The translations under genes and the position numbers were made by a program. The notes beneath the pieces are model-generated. The model was not told where the DNA came from. It was given only the letters and a program-made list of their open reading frames with translations, and did no database searches. A stretch of DNA of 47,902 nt from Vitrella brassicaformis (lineage: Eukaryota; Sar; Vitrellaceae): positions 8,504 through 56,405 of the forward strand of contig CDMY01000535.1 in assembly GCA_001179505.1 (NCBI GenBank), given 5' to 3'. Positions 1-11,000 of the stretch are shown here, one piece after another; position 1 is the stretch's first letter; each line of letters begins with the position of its first letter.

Positions 1-195
1 CCCCGAGCGACGATGTCCGCCCTGACCCCACCCTCCCCCTCCTCTCCCTCCTTCAACACCACCTCCCGACGCACACCAGCGTCCCCCCACGCCATCCCAA
101 TCAGCTCGGCAAAAGTGTCCCGCAGCTCGTCGTGGCGACGAATCACCAGGCCGTACCGCTTGCAGCACAGCGCATGGTCGACATCATTCCCGCAC
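1..195 (-). CDS. Partial ORF, retroelement-type endonuclease domain (runs off the left edge)
   Basis: The minus strand is open from about 195 to the window edge. It reads WCGNDVDHALCCKRYG, then a conserved RRHDELRD segment, and ends near VRADIVARG. The order Cys-Gly, His-Ala-Leu-x-Cys, Arg-His-(D/N)-Glu-x-Arg-Asp, then an acidic Asp-Ile, is what I know from the restriction-endonuclease-like part of many retroelement-derived polyproteins in protists and animals. An in-frame TAG lies just upstream, so the segment must begin at a splice acceptor (catag/CAG or tagcag/TGG, near 194-197) or be a broken copy. It could be a downstream exon of the neighbouring gene at 270-1716, because a phase-0 donor after KHG at 315 would join in frame. 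No reverse transcriptase is visible in the window. Confidence 0.5.
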
Positions 196-269
196 CACTG
201 CTATGTACTGCACACACGCGGCGGCATGCACAGCTCGTCAGCCCCTGGCCTTTGTTGGAGCCACGTTGA

Positions 270-1716
270 TCACTTGCGTCCTCCCCGTCTGTCCGCCGGT
301 CCAGCCATCCTGACGCCGTGCTTCCTGGCCTGCTTGACGAACTTGCGCAGCTGGTGGCACTTGCCCATCAACAGGTCGAGCTTGCGCATCAGCTGCTCTT
401 CTGACAGCTGCCACACGTAGTCTGACAGGGTGTCACCATCTAACTCGTGCTGACAGGGACACACAGACACAGAACAGGGAGAGGGAAGGCCGATGGGCAT
501 GGGAGAGAGAGAGAGAGAGAGGAAGAGTTGTTGCGTGTTGGTGTGTAAAGCAATGTGTGCACCTCACCTCCTTTATGATGTCGGTCAGCTCCACGAGGGC
601 CTTGCGGTCGCTCTGCCCCAACGCCTTGACTAATTCTTCGCTCGTCATGCCCTCCAGCGACCTGCTGTCTGAGCACGACAACACACACATGATGGATGCA
701 CAAAGTGGGTGGTCTTGGCGTGCTGTCACACCTTTGTTCGCGGCCCCCTCCCTGTCGCTCACGGCGCCATCGTCGCTCCGGTCGTCGTCATCCCGAGTCC
801 GTTTGCGACCCCTCCTCGGCACCAGCAACGAACCGTCTACCTGATCAAAGTCGGTCGGTGACAAACAGACAGACAGAACGGGATGTGAGGCGACCAATAA
901 ATGCAACCCCCCAAGTGTCACGCACTCACCCCCTGGTCCCGCGCGTGTTCGACGAATAGCTCCAACTCAAATCCCTTGCCCATAGAAATATCTAGCAGCG
1001 TCTAAAAGCAGCCAGCCAGCCAACACATGAAATGAATGCCGGATGCCAAGCAGATGGGCACTGTTCGCACAGCATAGCATACCCACCCGCAGGTCCTCCC
1101 GCGAGTGCCGGTCCATCAGCTCACTCAACACCTTCCCACTCAGCTCATGCTGCACACATACAACAGCAATCGATTGGCCATGCGCCACTCCCTTGTCCTC
1201 CCTGCCTCTTCGCACCTTCTCAACGATAGTAGCCAGGCCGCGAAGCTCTTTCGACTCGCTCTGCTCGAGTGCGAGAGCCAGCTGTCGAGAGCTCAGCGCC
1301 TCCAGCGGCTTATTCTCAACTCCTCCCTCCTGCCCCTGCGATGACGAGTTGGCTCCTCTATTGGCCATGGGAACCTCAGCAGCAGCGGGTGCAGCCGCAG
1401 GCGGTGAGCCGGGTGACTTCGGTGGTGAGTCGAGAAGAACCTCCTCACGCCGCTCACGAAGTCTCGGACTGCTGCGCTGCCGAGCGACTGGCTTCGGTTT
1501 GGCTGCGGCGGCCTTGGCTGTCGCCTTCGCCTTCGCCTTGGCTGCTGGTTGCGGTAGCGCTGCTGGTGGCGGTGGCGGCGGTAATGCTGGTGGGTTGCGG
1601 GCGGCGGCTTTGGCTTTCGCTTTGGCTGCCGGTGGTGGTGCCACAGAAGGTGGTGCAGGCAGTGCGGGAGCCTCAGGGTGCTTGGGATATCGTTTGAGGC
1701 GCTGCTTAGGCGCCAT
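270..1716 (-). CDS. Nuclear-type protein with a tandem duplicated helical (SAM-like or NET-like) domain
   Basis: Six exons: 1716-1216, 1149-1087, 1001-930, 840-732, 668-568, 449-270 (1,026 nt, 341 residues; all junctions in phase). Residues 1-135 are Ala/Pro/Lys-rich (AKAKAKAAAR, PPPPPP) and look disordered. Residues 137-212 and 251-327 are two copies of one unit: LEALSSRQLALALEQS then HELSG, REDLR, LLDISMGKG, VEHARDQG; against LEGMTSEELVKALGQS then HELDG, SEEQL, KLDLLMGKC, VKQARKHG. An intron falls exactly before the HEL of both copies; the second intron of copy 1 is absent from copy 2. The linker carries a basic-acidic stretch (RRGRKRTRDDDD), a likely nuclear signal. The unit resembles a SAM helical bundle or the NET domain of BET proteins; I cannot choose. 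The stop at 270 may be bypassed if a weak donor at 315 is used. Function is unknown; nuclear scaffold or chromatin binding is inferred. Confidence 0.75.
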
Positions 1717-2099
1717 AGAAGGCCTGGTGGCGCCAGAAACTCATGGGAATGCCACCATCACGCCATCATCGCTCGCAGTGGCAAGCCGCTCAAAATTGGA
1801 GCCGCTCGCAGTTGCGTTTCGCGAATGGGTTGAATCCATGCTTCACCCGCGTTGCTAGACACACATATACATTAGACACCCCGCGTACGCACACCGCCAG
1901 CCCTCACGCACACAATTCGCATGCAAAATTTGCACACACAAAATGGCATCGATTGCACCGAACGTACCGAAGCAAGTGCTAGTCACTATCTACACACACA
2001 CACACACACAGACAGATCCCTTCTCTTCTCTTCTTTCTCTCTCTCTCTATCTCTCTCTCTCTCGCACCCCTCATGCGCAACTCTCGCTCTCCCTCCCTC
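1717..2099. other. Intergenic, with CA and CT microsatellites
   Basis: This lies between two minus-strand genes, so it holds the 3' end of the giant gene and the promoter of the small gene. It contains a (CA)n run near 1992-2010 and a CT-rich run near 2021-2062. I see no ORF with coding character. Confidence 0.6.
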
Positions 2100-5000
2100 T
2101 CATAGCAAGTCGTCAGAAGAGTCTGACACATCACCGGTGTCACACAAAGGGTCGGCCGGCGTCCCCCCTCTCCCCCGCAAGCGCCGCGTGCTCCACGCAC
2201 CACGCCGTGGGCTCATCCTATCATGTCTATGGACACCTCTGCTAACAGGGGCTGGGGGGCGGGAGGGGTAATCGGGGCGCGCGGAAGCTACTGTCGGTGG
2301 CTGCGCTTCTGGCGGCTGGGAAGGGGTGGCTGGCGGCTCGCCTCGCAGAATGCGGGCCAATCTCATTGTCTGCGGATCCATCGCATACCTGACACCACAC
2401 ACACACACGCACGACAGACACAGGTACGAACCAGGTGGCCGGCTGAGCAACTGACAAACATACGCATACGGATCTCTCCCCCTCACCTCGCGGCCCGTTT
2501 CGAGTGTGCTGGTGCGCTCTGTGTGGGTGGCGCCGGTCTTGGCGGCACCCGTGTCTTGGGCCGCTCTCCCTCCCTCTCCCCAGCCACAGCAGCCGCCCGT
2601 GGCGGGGGCAGCGGGTGGGGGGATGCAAAGGGTGCCTCGGACTCACGAGGAGGCTGCGATTCATCACTATCATCCATGTCGTCAAACAGCAATGGGCTCT
2701 CCTGCTGCTGATGCTGCGGCAGGGTGACCGGCAGCGACGAGGGGGCGGGGGGCTGCTGCAGGGTCGTGACGAGCCCTTGCAGCATGTTGAGGATGCCCTG
2801 CTGCAGCTGCCCGTGGTCGAGCAGCGTCGGCGGTGGCGGTCTCTGCTCAGTGGGGGGTGGTGGGTGCTGCCTCAGGTAGTCAAACAGGACCCTCTGGATC
2901 TCGTCGCTTTTGCCCCCGCCGGCACCTGCATCTCTATCATGCCCATTGGTGGGCGGCTCGGGTCCTCTACTGGCAGCAGATGCCGAGGGCTCGGCTGGCT
3001 GTTGTGATGAGGCGATCACGTGGTCAGCACATGAGGGAATGAGGCTGCCCTCAGCTGCCGGCTGCGATGGTGGCGCTACGTGGTCGGTGGGGGGCGCTGG
3101 CTCGGCAATGGTGGGAGGTGTTGGTCCTAAATGGGGCCCATTCGGCTCACTGGCAGGGAGGGGGGGCTGAGGGGGAGGGGGAGGGGGAAGGGGCGGTGGA
3201 GCCACTATACTCGACGAAGGCTGAGGTACCGCCTTGGTCGCTCCCTCATGGTCGCCGGCTCGCGATATCTCCTTTGCCGCCTGTCCACTTGCCACTGCCG
3301 CAGGTTGCTCCGATGTCACTCTCTGCCGCTCATCGTCTGTTCCGCTGTCCTCTTTTAGCCCCTCGTCTCGCTTGGCGGCAGTGTGTGTGGGCTGTGTGGG
3401 CACTGGGTGGGGCGGCAAGAGGTCCTCAACAGTGGTGGGCCGAAAAGTGTCCGCATTCTGGTCGCATGTGTGCCCCGGATGACCGGCATCTGGGCTGGCG
3501 GCCGCCGTGTCGGGATGGACACCCCGTGTGGCCTCCGCCTCTTCTTTCACTGGCGGTGGTGGGTGTAGGTCTCTGCTCGTCGGCGGCCTCTGTGGGGGCG
3601 ACAGGAGGGGCGATGACGCCCCGGACAGAAAGGAAGAGATGAGCGATTGACGAATCGACTGGGCGCTCTGCGAGACGTCCTGTGGGTGGTCGACGGATGG
3701 CGGGGAGGGGGACGAGGAGAAGTGGTCGATGGACGGCTGTTCCAGCGGCCGCAGGGGCGGCTCCTCGTCTGCATCCTTGAATGGCGAGAGGTCGGCACGC
3801 GACGGGGATGAGGGCGAGAGCTGCAGCACCGAATCGGCATCGGTTTGCGGCGGGTGGAAGGGAGGGACCAGCTGTGGCTGTGGCTGTGGAGCATCAGGAT
3901 GCGGCTCGTCTGCAATTGAGAACCCTCGTGGTGTCCCATCCCTCCACTTCTGGATGGTCTCGAGTGCCGCCATGTTCTTCATGTGCTGCGCTGTCAATTC
4001 CTCAAGTGGCGTGTTTCGCAGATGCTCCTCCAGTGCAGACAGCTCCTCCCTCGCCCGCAAGGACAGCGCCCGCGCCTCATCCATCGCGCTCGTGCCCTCC
4101 TCCCCTGCTGCTGCCGTGGGCTCTTCTAACGGCCTCGCCTGTGTCGCGTCAGACCGTCTCAGGGCGGCGAATGGCCCGGGCTGGCCGACTGGCGCTGAGG
4201 GGGTGGTCGACGGCGGGCTGGTGAGGGACACCTGTACACGCAGCTGTCCGCAGCTCTCCTTGATGGTCGTGTCGAGCGGTACTGCTGTCGGCTGATCGCG
4301 TGTGGCCGCATGGCGGACGGCGTAGTAGCCGTCGATGGGGAGGCCGAAGGTGAGTGTCTCGAGGGGCACCTCCGCCACGCCGATGAGGGTGGACTGGTTG
4401 CTAACCGCCTTGTCCAGGTGCCACACGAGCAGCCGCAGCTGCAGCCACCGCAGGTCCGACACCTCCTCTATGACACGGTCGCTCCCCGACGCCTCATCAG
4501 GAGCGAGGCAGATGGTGTGGTGGGAGTGCCAGGTGGGCGTCGGCGTTCGATGCACCACCGCAGTGCCGCCCATCTCCGCTGACACGTCCTCGATGACGAC
4601 CCCACGTGGCGGCTGGCCGTGCGGTGTGTCGTCGTGCTGTGTCTGTGTCTGTGTGGGGTGGTCGGTTGCGAGCTGGATGGAATAGGAGACCATGGCATTT
4701 GGGGGGCGGCCGTCGATGAGCGGGAGATGTGTTGCGTTGAGGACACAGATGTGCAGCTCCAGACCCGGCCCACTCGTGGCTGAATGCGGCGCCTCCACTG
4801 CAGCTACTGGACGGGCCAGCCTCTCTGTTGCCAACTCCTCACTGTCGTCGACCCCCTCTGTTGCCACCTCCTGTCGGCTGGGCGGTGGTGGTGGTGGTGC
4901 GAGTGTATCGACGTCTCGCAATAAGTTGGCGTAGTCCACCCACTCCTCCCCCTGGCCACCCCTGTAAACCTCGCCCTTCCACGCCTTCCATCGCCTGACG

Positions 5001-8000
5001 AACGCCCACTCCCATGCAGTCAGCCCGGCGACGCTGCCGCTTCCCGGCTGCTGCTGCTGCATCGACTGCTGCGCCAGGAGGACGGCCTGCTGGAAAGCGC
5101 TCCACGGCAGGCACCCTGAGGGGGGGAGAGAGGTGGTGGCGCTGGTGCTATTGCGGACAGAGTCGGCCAGCTCGCGTGTCAGCGGCTCCTTGAGCTGCAG
5201 TAGCTTGGGTGCGATGGTCCTGAGGATGAGGAGGTCGATGAAGGGGCGGGAGCACTGCAGATGGTGACGCTTGGATGGGGTCTGGTCTGCTGACGTCGGT
5301 GTCTCTGTGTCGGCTGTGAGGATGCTCTTGAAGGGGGGCGGCAGGGGGGTCAGCAGGTGCAGCACGCCGTGCTTCCTGAACGAGCAACGAGAAGCGAAGA
5401 AACAGCGGGCCTTCCACTTCGTGTGTGTGAGTGGTGCATGTGTGTGTGTGTGTGTATGTGTCCATCTCACTTGAGCAGTGATCCCAGGACGGTTGCCGTG
5501 GTCGGCGCATCCAGCCCCACCATTGCCCTAGCCCCCTTCGGCCGCCCCTCCAATGGCGGAGTGTGGAGGTCATGCCACAGCCGGCCAATCAGCGCTGAGT
5601 ATAGGTCGGCCGCCTCGCCACTCACCGCCTCCTTGGCTGCACTACGTGACCGCAGCCGCAGGTCTTTGCCCTCCCAGCAGGTGGCCGCCCACCCACTGGG
5701 CATCATCTGCGAGGCCGTCGATGGCGCCACCTCCTCGTGTGTGGTGGCTGAGGTGACAGTGACCGTGGCGAAGAGACGTCCGGCGATCCTGCCGTCGGAG
5801 CCCTCGAGTGGGATGGACAGCGACCACCAGGAGAGGCACTTGGAAGTGGCAGCGGTAGCGCTTGTCGGTGGTGGTGGTGGTGGGATGGATGTGGCGCCCT
5901 TGGCCACTTGTTTGGACTCGGTGAGGGCTGCCCGGCCGATGAGGAGGTATAGCTGCAGCTCCATCTCTATCTCAGCTGTGGCGCAATCACAATTGGACAC
6001 CGACCTTCACACACAGCAGGGAGGGAAGCAAGACAAGCATCGATCGCATCGTGGTGGGTATGGTTCTCACGTGCAGTGCAGAGCTCACCACTGTGAGAAC
6101 TTCTCGCTATGGCCAACACGCAGCCGAGCCAGTGTGCCGCAGAAGGGCCGCCAAGCTACGGGCGGTGACCCACCGCTCCCCTCTCCCTCTCCAGCCTTGT
6201 CATGCCCTCTCGCAAACACAAGAGGCTGCGGCGCCGATGAGGACCTCCTCTCTGTGGCGACGGCCGCCTCTCTCTCTCCCTCTCCCTCTCCCTCCCGCTC
6301 ATCGTCGGCGTCTGACTTGATGCGCACTGCCGTGTCGAGATAGTAGGATGCCGGTGGGAAGGGCCGGTCTGTCGAGAGAGTGGCCGTGAAGACGCTCTCC
6401 TCGATGACTAGGTCGTGAAGGCTCACACATATGTCCAGCAACCCAACAGCTGGGGGCAAAGGGGGAGCCGGCGCCACCTCTCCTTGCTCAGCCTGATCGG
6501 CCTCTATCGCCTCACCAGAGAGAACCACGGTCTCTAGCTGCCGCAAAGGGCATGTGGCGGCCACGCTGCTGCCGGTGAAGACCGTCTGGAAGACTGGCGG
6601 GACGGGCCCGCTGTGCCTCTGCCGCTGGTAGGAGACGGTGAGGGCGAGAGAGGAGGGGCTGCTGTGTGTGTCGGTGAAGGGGATGGCTTTGGGCAGGTGG
6701 GCGCCCACCTGGGCCTGCAGCGAGTCCAGAGAGCCGATGAAAGAAAGCGCCTCCACCTTGTGCAGCCGCGCCGTGGCCACCACACTGCCCCCGTGCTGCT
6801 GCTGTCTGGCCGTCGACCGACCATTGTCGTGGTCGCCATAGCTAACCAGATACACCAGCAGCAGCCACTCGCACTCGCCGAGCAGCGCTGGCAGGTCCAG
6901 GTGCACCGATGTGGCGAACTGGTGGCGGATCTTGAGGCCGATCGGGACCTCCCTTGCTGTCGCCTCCTGCTGCTGGTGGTGGTTGTGGTCGAGCACACCT
7001 GTGATGCAGCCTTCGCTGCTGCTGAATATCTCGCACTGCAGCCGCAGCTGAGAGGGGACCACCGCACCGGAGAGGTGGAGCGACGAGAGGGTCAGCACGA
7101 GGGTATGCTGCTCGTACTCCCCGATCAGGCCCAGCAGCACCGGCACACTCATGACCTCCGAGCCGCCCTCGCCCTCTCCCTCACCCCCACCGGCCTGCTC
7201 GCCCTCCCTGGCGGCCCTCTCCTGTGCTTTGGGCATGTAGGCACTCGCCACCCAGTCACACAGCTTCATCAGCGCAATCCCCACCGAGTTGTCCAGGTAA
7301 GACCCGTTCTCACGCCCATGGTAGAAGAGCGCGGCCGTCACCGACTCCCGGCGCACCCAGCCTGAGTGCTGGTGCGCCCTCAGCTCGGCCGCAATGGCGC
7401 TGGTGCGTGTGTGGAGTTTGGTGCGTGCGGATGAGAGCAGCAGCTCCTGTGAGGGAGGGGGCGAGGAGGGAGGGCGGTCGAGGGTGGGTGTGAGGGAGGG
7501 GGGAATGTCCATATGCTGCCGCATCAGAGGCGGAGGCTCGATGTCCAGCAGGTGGTAGTGCGAGATCAGGAGGGCCTCGCACTCCTCACGCCCGACGTCG
7601 TGGATGTCGTCGCTCCCCAGCTGGTTGCGCATGAGCTTCTGCCACACACCCAGGAGGTTCCTCGGCACACCCAGGTCCTCAAAATGCCGCCAGAACACGC
7701 TCAGAGGGACCCTCTGGCCAGTGATGGCGGGGAGGCCATCGTCCTGTGAGGCGGCTGAGGTTGGTGCGGGGAAGAGCCTCGGCAGCTGTGTGGCGAGGTG
7801 GGGGAACCTCAGTTGCATGAGTGTCTGGAAGTCTGTGTGTGTGATGTGGACGTCGGGGACGTTGTCTGATGGCTCGTCTGCGGGGTGGGACCTGACGATG
7901 GACTGCAGGTCGAGACTCCGGAGGTACCCGCGGTTGTCCGTGTCGAGGCGCCTGAAGACCTGCACACACACACACACACACACATGAACGAACACCCATG

Positions 8001-11000
8001 CGGCCATCCATCCAGCAGCCATATCGGGGCGTTCCGTTCTCGGCGCACCTGTTCGAGGGAGGTGCCGCTTCTTCTGATTGAGTGCAGCACCCGCTCCAGT
8101 ATCAGCAAAATGGCGCTGCTCGACAGCAGCCCGTCCATGGCTGACGAGGCATCACGTGGCGGCTGCTCCTGATCCCCAGCTGCTGCGATCATGGGCCTAC
8201 TCTCCTCCTCTCCAGCCCCCCTGACCGACGATGAATCGACCTGCGGATGGCGAGAGGGCGGCGGCTGGGGCGAGGCTGCTTTGCTCGCGCCCTCGGCCGT
8301 CGTCAGCATGTGCCGATGCACCAGCCGCAGCACGTCCAGGTTGAGAATGTCATCCACCTGAGCAATACATCAATCACCTTTTTTCATTTTGATTGTCGCC
8401 ATGCTCGACTCAAACTCAGCTCACCCTCACCTCTCTGCGGACGAGTGCCAGGCTGAGGTCTCTCCCAGGGAAGGGATCGGCATACGTGTTGATGGCCTCG
8501 GCGAGTTTCTTGCGCCACCTCTCCCCCGCCGGCCCGTCAAGAGAGCATCCGCCCTCCCTCTCACGCAGACGGTGGCCGTGCTCGGCGGCGATGACCCTCA
8601 GCTCCTGCTTGTAGGACTGGCACTGCTCGCTGAGGGCCTGGTGCAGCTCGTCCAGGTGGAAACCTTCCAGCGGCTCGAGGGCTCGGAAGTCGTGCATCAT
8701 CGAGTCGTGGGAAGCAAACCTGACCCACACGTAAGGAACAGAACACAGAATGGGTCGTCGACTGATGGATGGATGGATGTGTCTTATGCTTATGTCGTGT
8801 GTACCGTTCGAACAGCACTTGGCAGTCGGCTTTGCTGAACATGCCGGGCAGCACGTCCCGCGCGGACGCCACCAGACAGGCCAGGAAGGGGTGCTCCTCG
8901 GCCGAGCCACCGGTGACCCGCCTGGCCACCATCGACTGCAGCGAGTGGATGTAGTCCTCCGGCAGGTACCCCGCACCACGCAGACACCGGTAGAGCCGCA
9001 CCGTTACGCACTCAGCCAAAGCGAGCCGGAACTCTCTGCTCGCCAACAGCTTGGCCGTCGCGGCCATCCATGTGGGTGAGGCACTGAGCGACTCGTACGC
9101 CGCTTTGATCGCGCTCTCGTCGGGCGGCCGGTCGGGCAGCAGACGGGCGATGAGTGCGCTGAATCTGGTGCGCGAGATGGGTGTGTCGCTCTGGTGGTCG
9201 GTGTTGTTGAGCCGGAGTATGTCTTCCATGAGCATGCCGCGGCGGATGACGGCCTCCCGGACGGCCAGCCATACCCCCGCCGCTCCCTCCCCCTCCCCCT
9301 CTCCGTGCCTCTCCTCCCTCTTGGTCTTGACGTTGAGCACGGCAGCCAAATCGAGATCTGACAGGTCCGTCATCACAGCTGCAGCTGGGCCCTCCTCGCC
9401 GCTGCTGTCATGCATCTTGCCCGCCCGGTCGAGGACGTCTTTGAATATGGCCATATCGATGGTCTCGCCGTGCTGCTCGTCGGCCGCTGCGGCTGCTCCT
9501 CTGGGCGTCCTTCTGCCGTGCAGTGACCGAGATGCGGTGGTCAGGCACCGACACAGCCGATCGACGTCACGCAGGGAGGCCTCGCAATGGGGGGCAAGCA
9601 GCAGATGGAGCGCATGCACGAAGAGAGACGATGGGATGCTGGTGGGGGTGGCATTGCTGTCGCCGCCGTCTTCAGTGCGGAAGAGGTCTTCTGGTGAGAG
9701 GTGCAGCCGGGAGAGTGCCCGTGTGGTGGCCTGGAGGGTGGTGTAGACGGATGTCTGATATGAGGCGAAGCACCGGTCCAGTTCGGAGAGGAAGATGCGC
9801 CCGCGGCCCTCACGGTCGAGCACCTGCAGATCAGATCAGATGAGGGAGGGATGGACCAAGAGAGGCAAAATGACATGTGCCTGTGTGGCGAGGGTAGGGA
9901 GGGTAGGGTGCAGTGTTGTCTTGTGGTGTCTTGTGTGTGACCTTGAGGGAGTCCCCGAATTCGTCTAGTGGCATGTTGAACCCCTTGGCGGCGAAGGCCT
10001 CGTGCAGCTCGTCCAAAGACACATGACACGAGGAGGAACCATCGGCACCCTCACCACCACCGTCACTGTCGCCATAGCTGACACACCACACCACAACACC
10101 GATTTTCAACACGCGTGTGCTCGCCGGCCTCTCTCTTTCTCCCTCTCTCCATCCATCCATCCGGTATGTCTCTCACCTGCCGCTGCTGACGCAAGATGAT
10201 GGCATGGCTGACGGCATCTTGGCAAGCCATGCGCCCATGACGTCACCGAGGTGGTACAGCGACAGTGCCTGTGCCTCGCCGAACCACGCAATGAGGTCCT
10301 GGTAAGTCATTGGGGGGGCCGCTGATGCCGGTGGGTGTGGGTGTGTGTCGGTCCTGCCCATGTTGGGCTGCAGTGTGAAGGAGGGGTGCGCTGCGGTCCA
10401 CTGCGCCAGGGCCGTGACGTCCAGCCACACCGATTCCATCGCTGCCGCCTCCAAACCAAAGGCACGCTCCAATGACTCCAACACCTGTCAGCACCAGAGA
10501 AAGGGGCACGAGTGTAACATCCATCCACCATCCCATCCACCTCACACCCACACGCAATACACACGCACACACACACACACAGACCTGCTGTCGAGTTGTG
10601 TCGTCAGTGGCTGGCGAAGCCAGTGGCAGGTTTCTCTCTGAGAGTGCGTCGAGCATCTTGCTCTCGGTGCCGCAGCAGGCCAGCCGCATGTAGTGCCAGC
10701 CCGTCTCGAGGGTGTTGGTGAGGGAGGGGGTGAGGGAGGGCGGCAGGGGCGCCGTCGACCGCCGCTTGAGCGCCCGTCGCGTGGCGTTCCACCAGTGGCG
10801 GAAGCGGGGGTAGTGCACTAGGTGGCTAGTGTCCTTGGTGGCGGAGGACGGCAGGCACAGGAAGGGTACTATGGACTTGACCGCCTGACAGACACAGACA
10901 GATATTCTTAAAGCATTGCAGCAAGGAAACGTGTGTTGTTCAATCTTTGTGTGTGTATACCGGTGGATCGAGCTGCAGGAAGTTGCGCAGGAGCCCCTTG

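Noticed and set aside
1043-1858. Plus-str fr of 271 codons opposite the helical-repeat gene
   Set aside because: It arises from the Ala/Pro/Lys-rich codons of the minus-strand exon 1 and has no splice support of its own.
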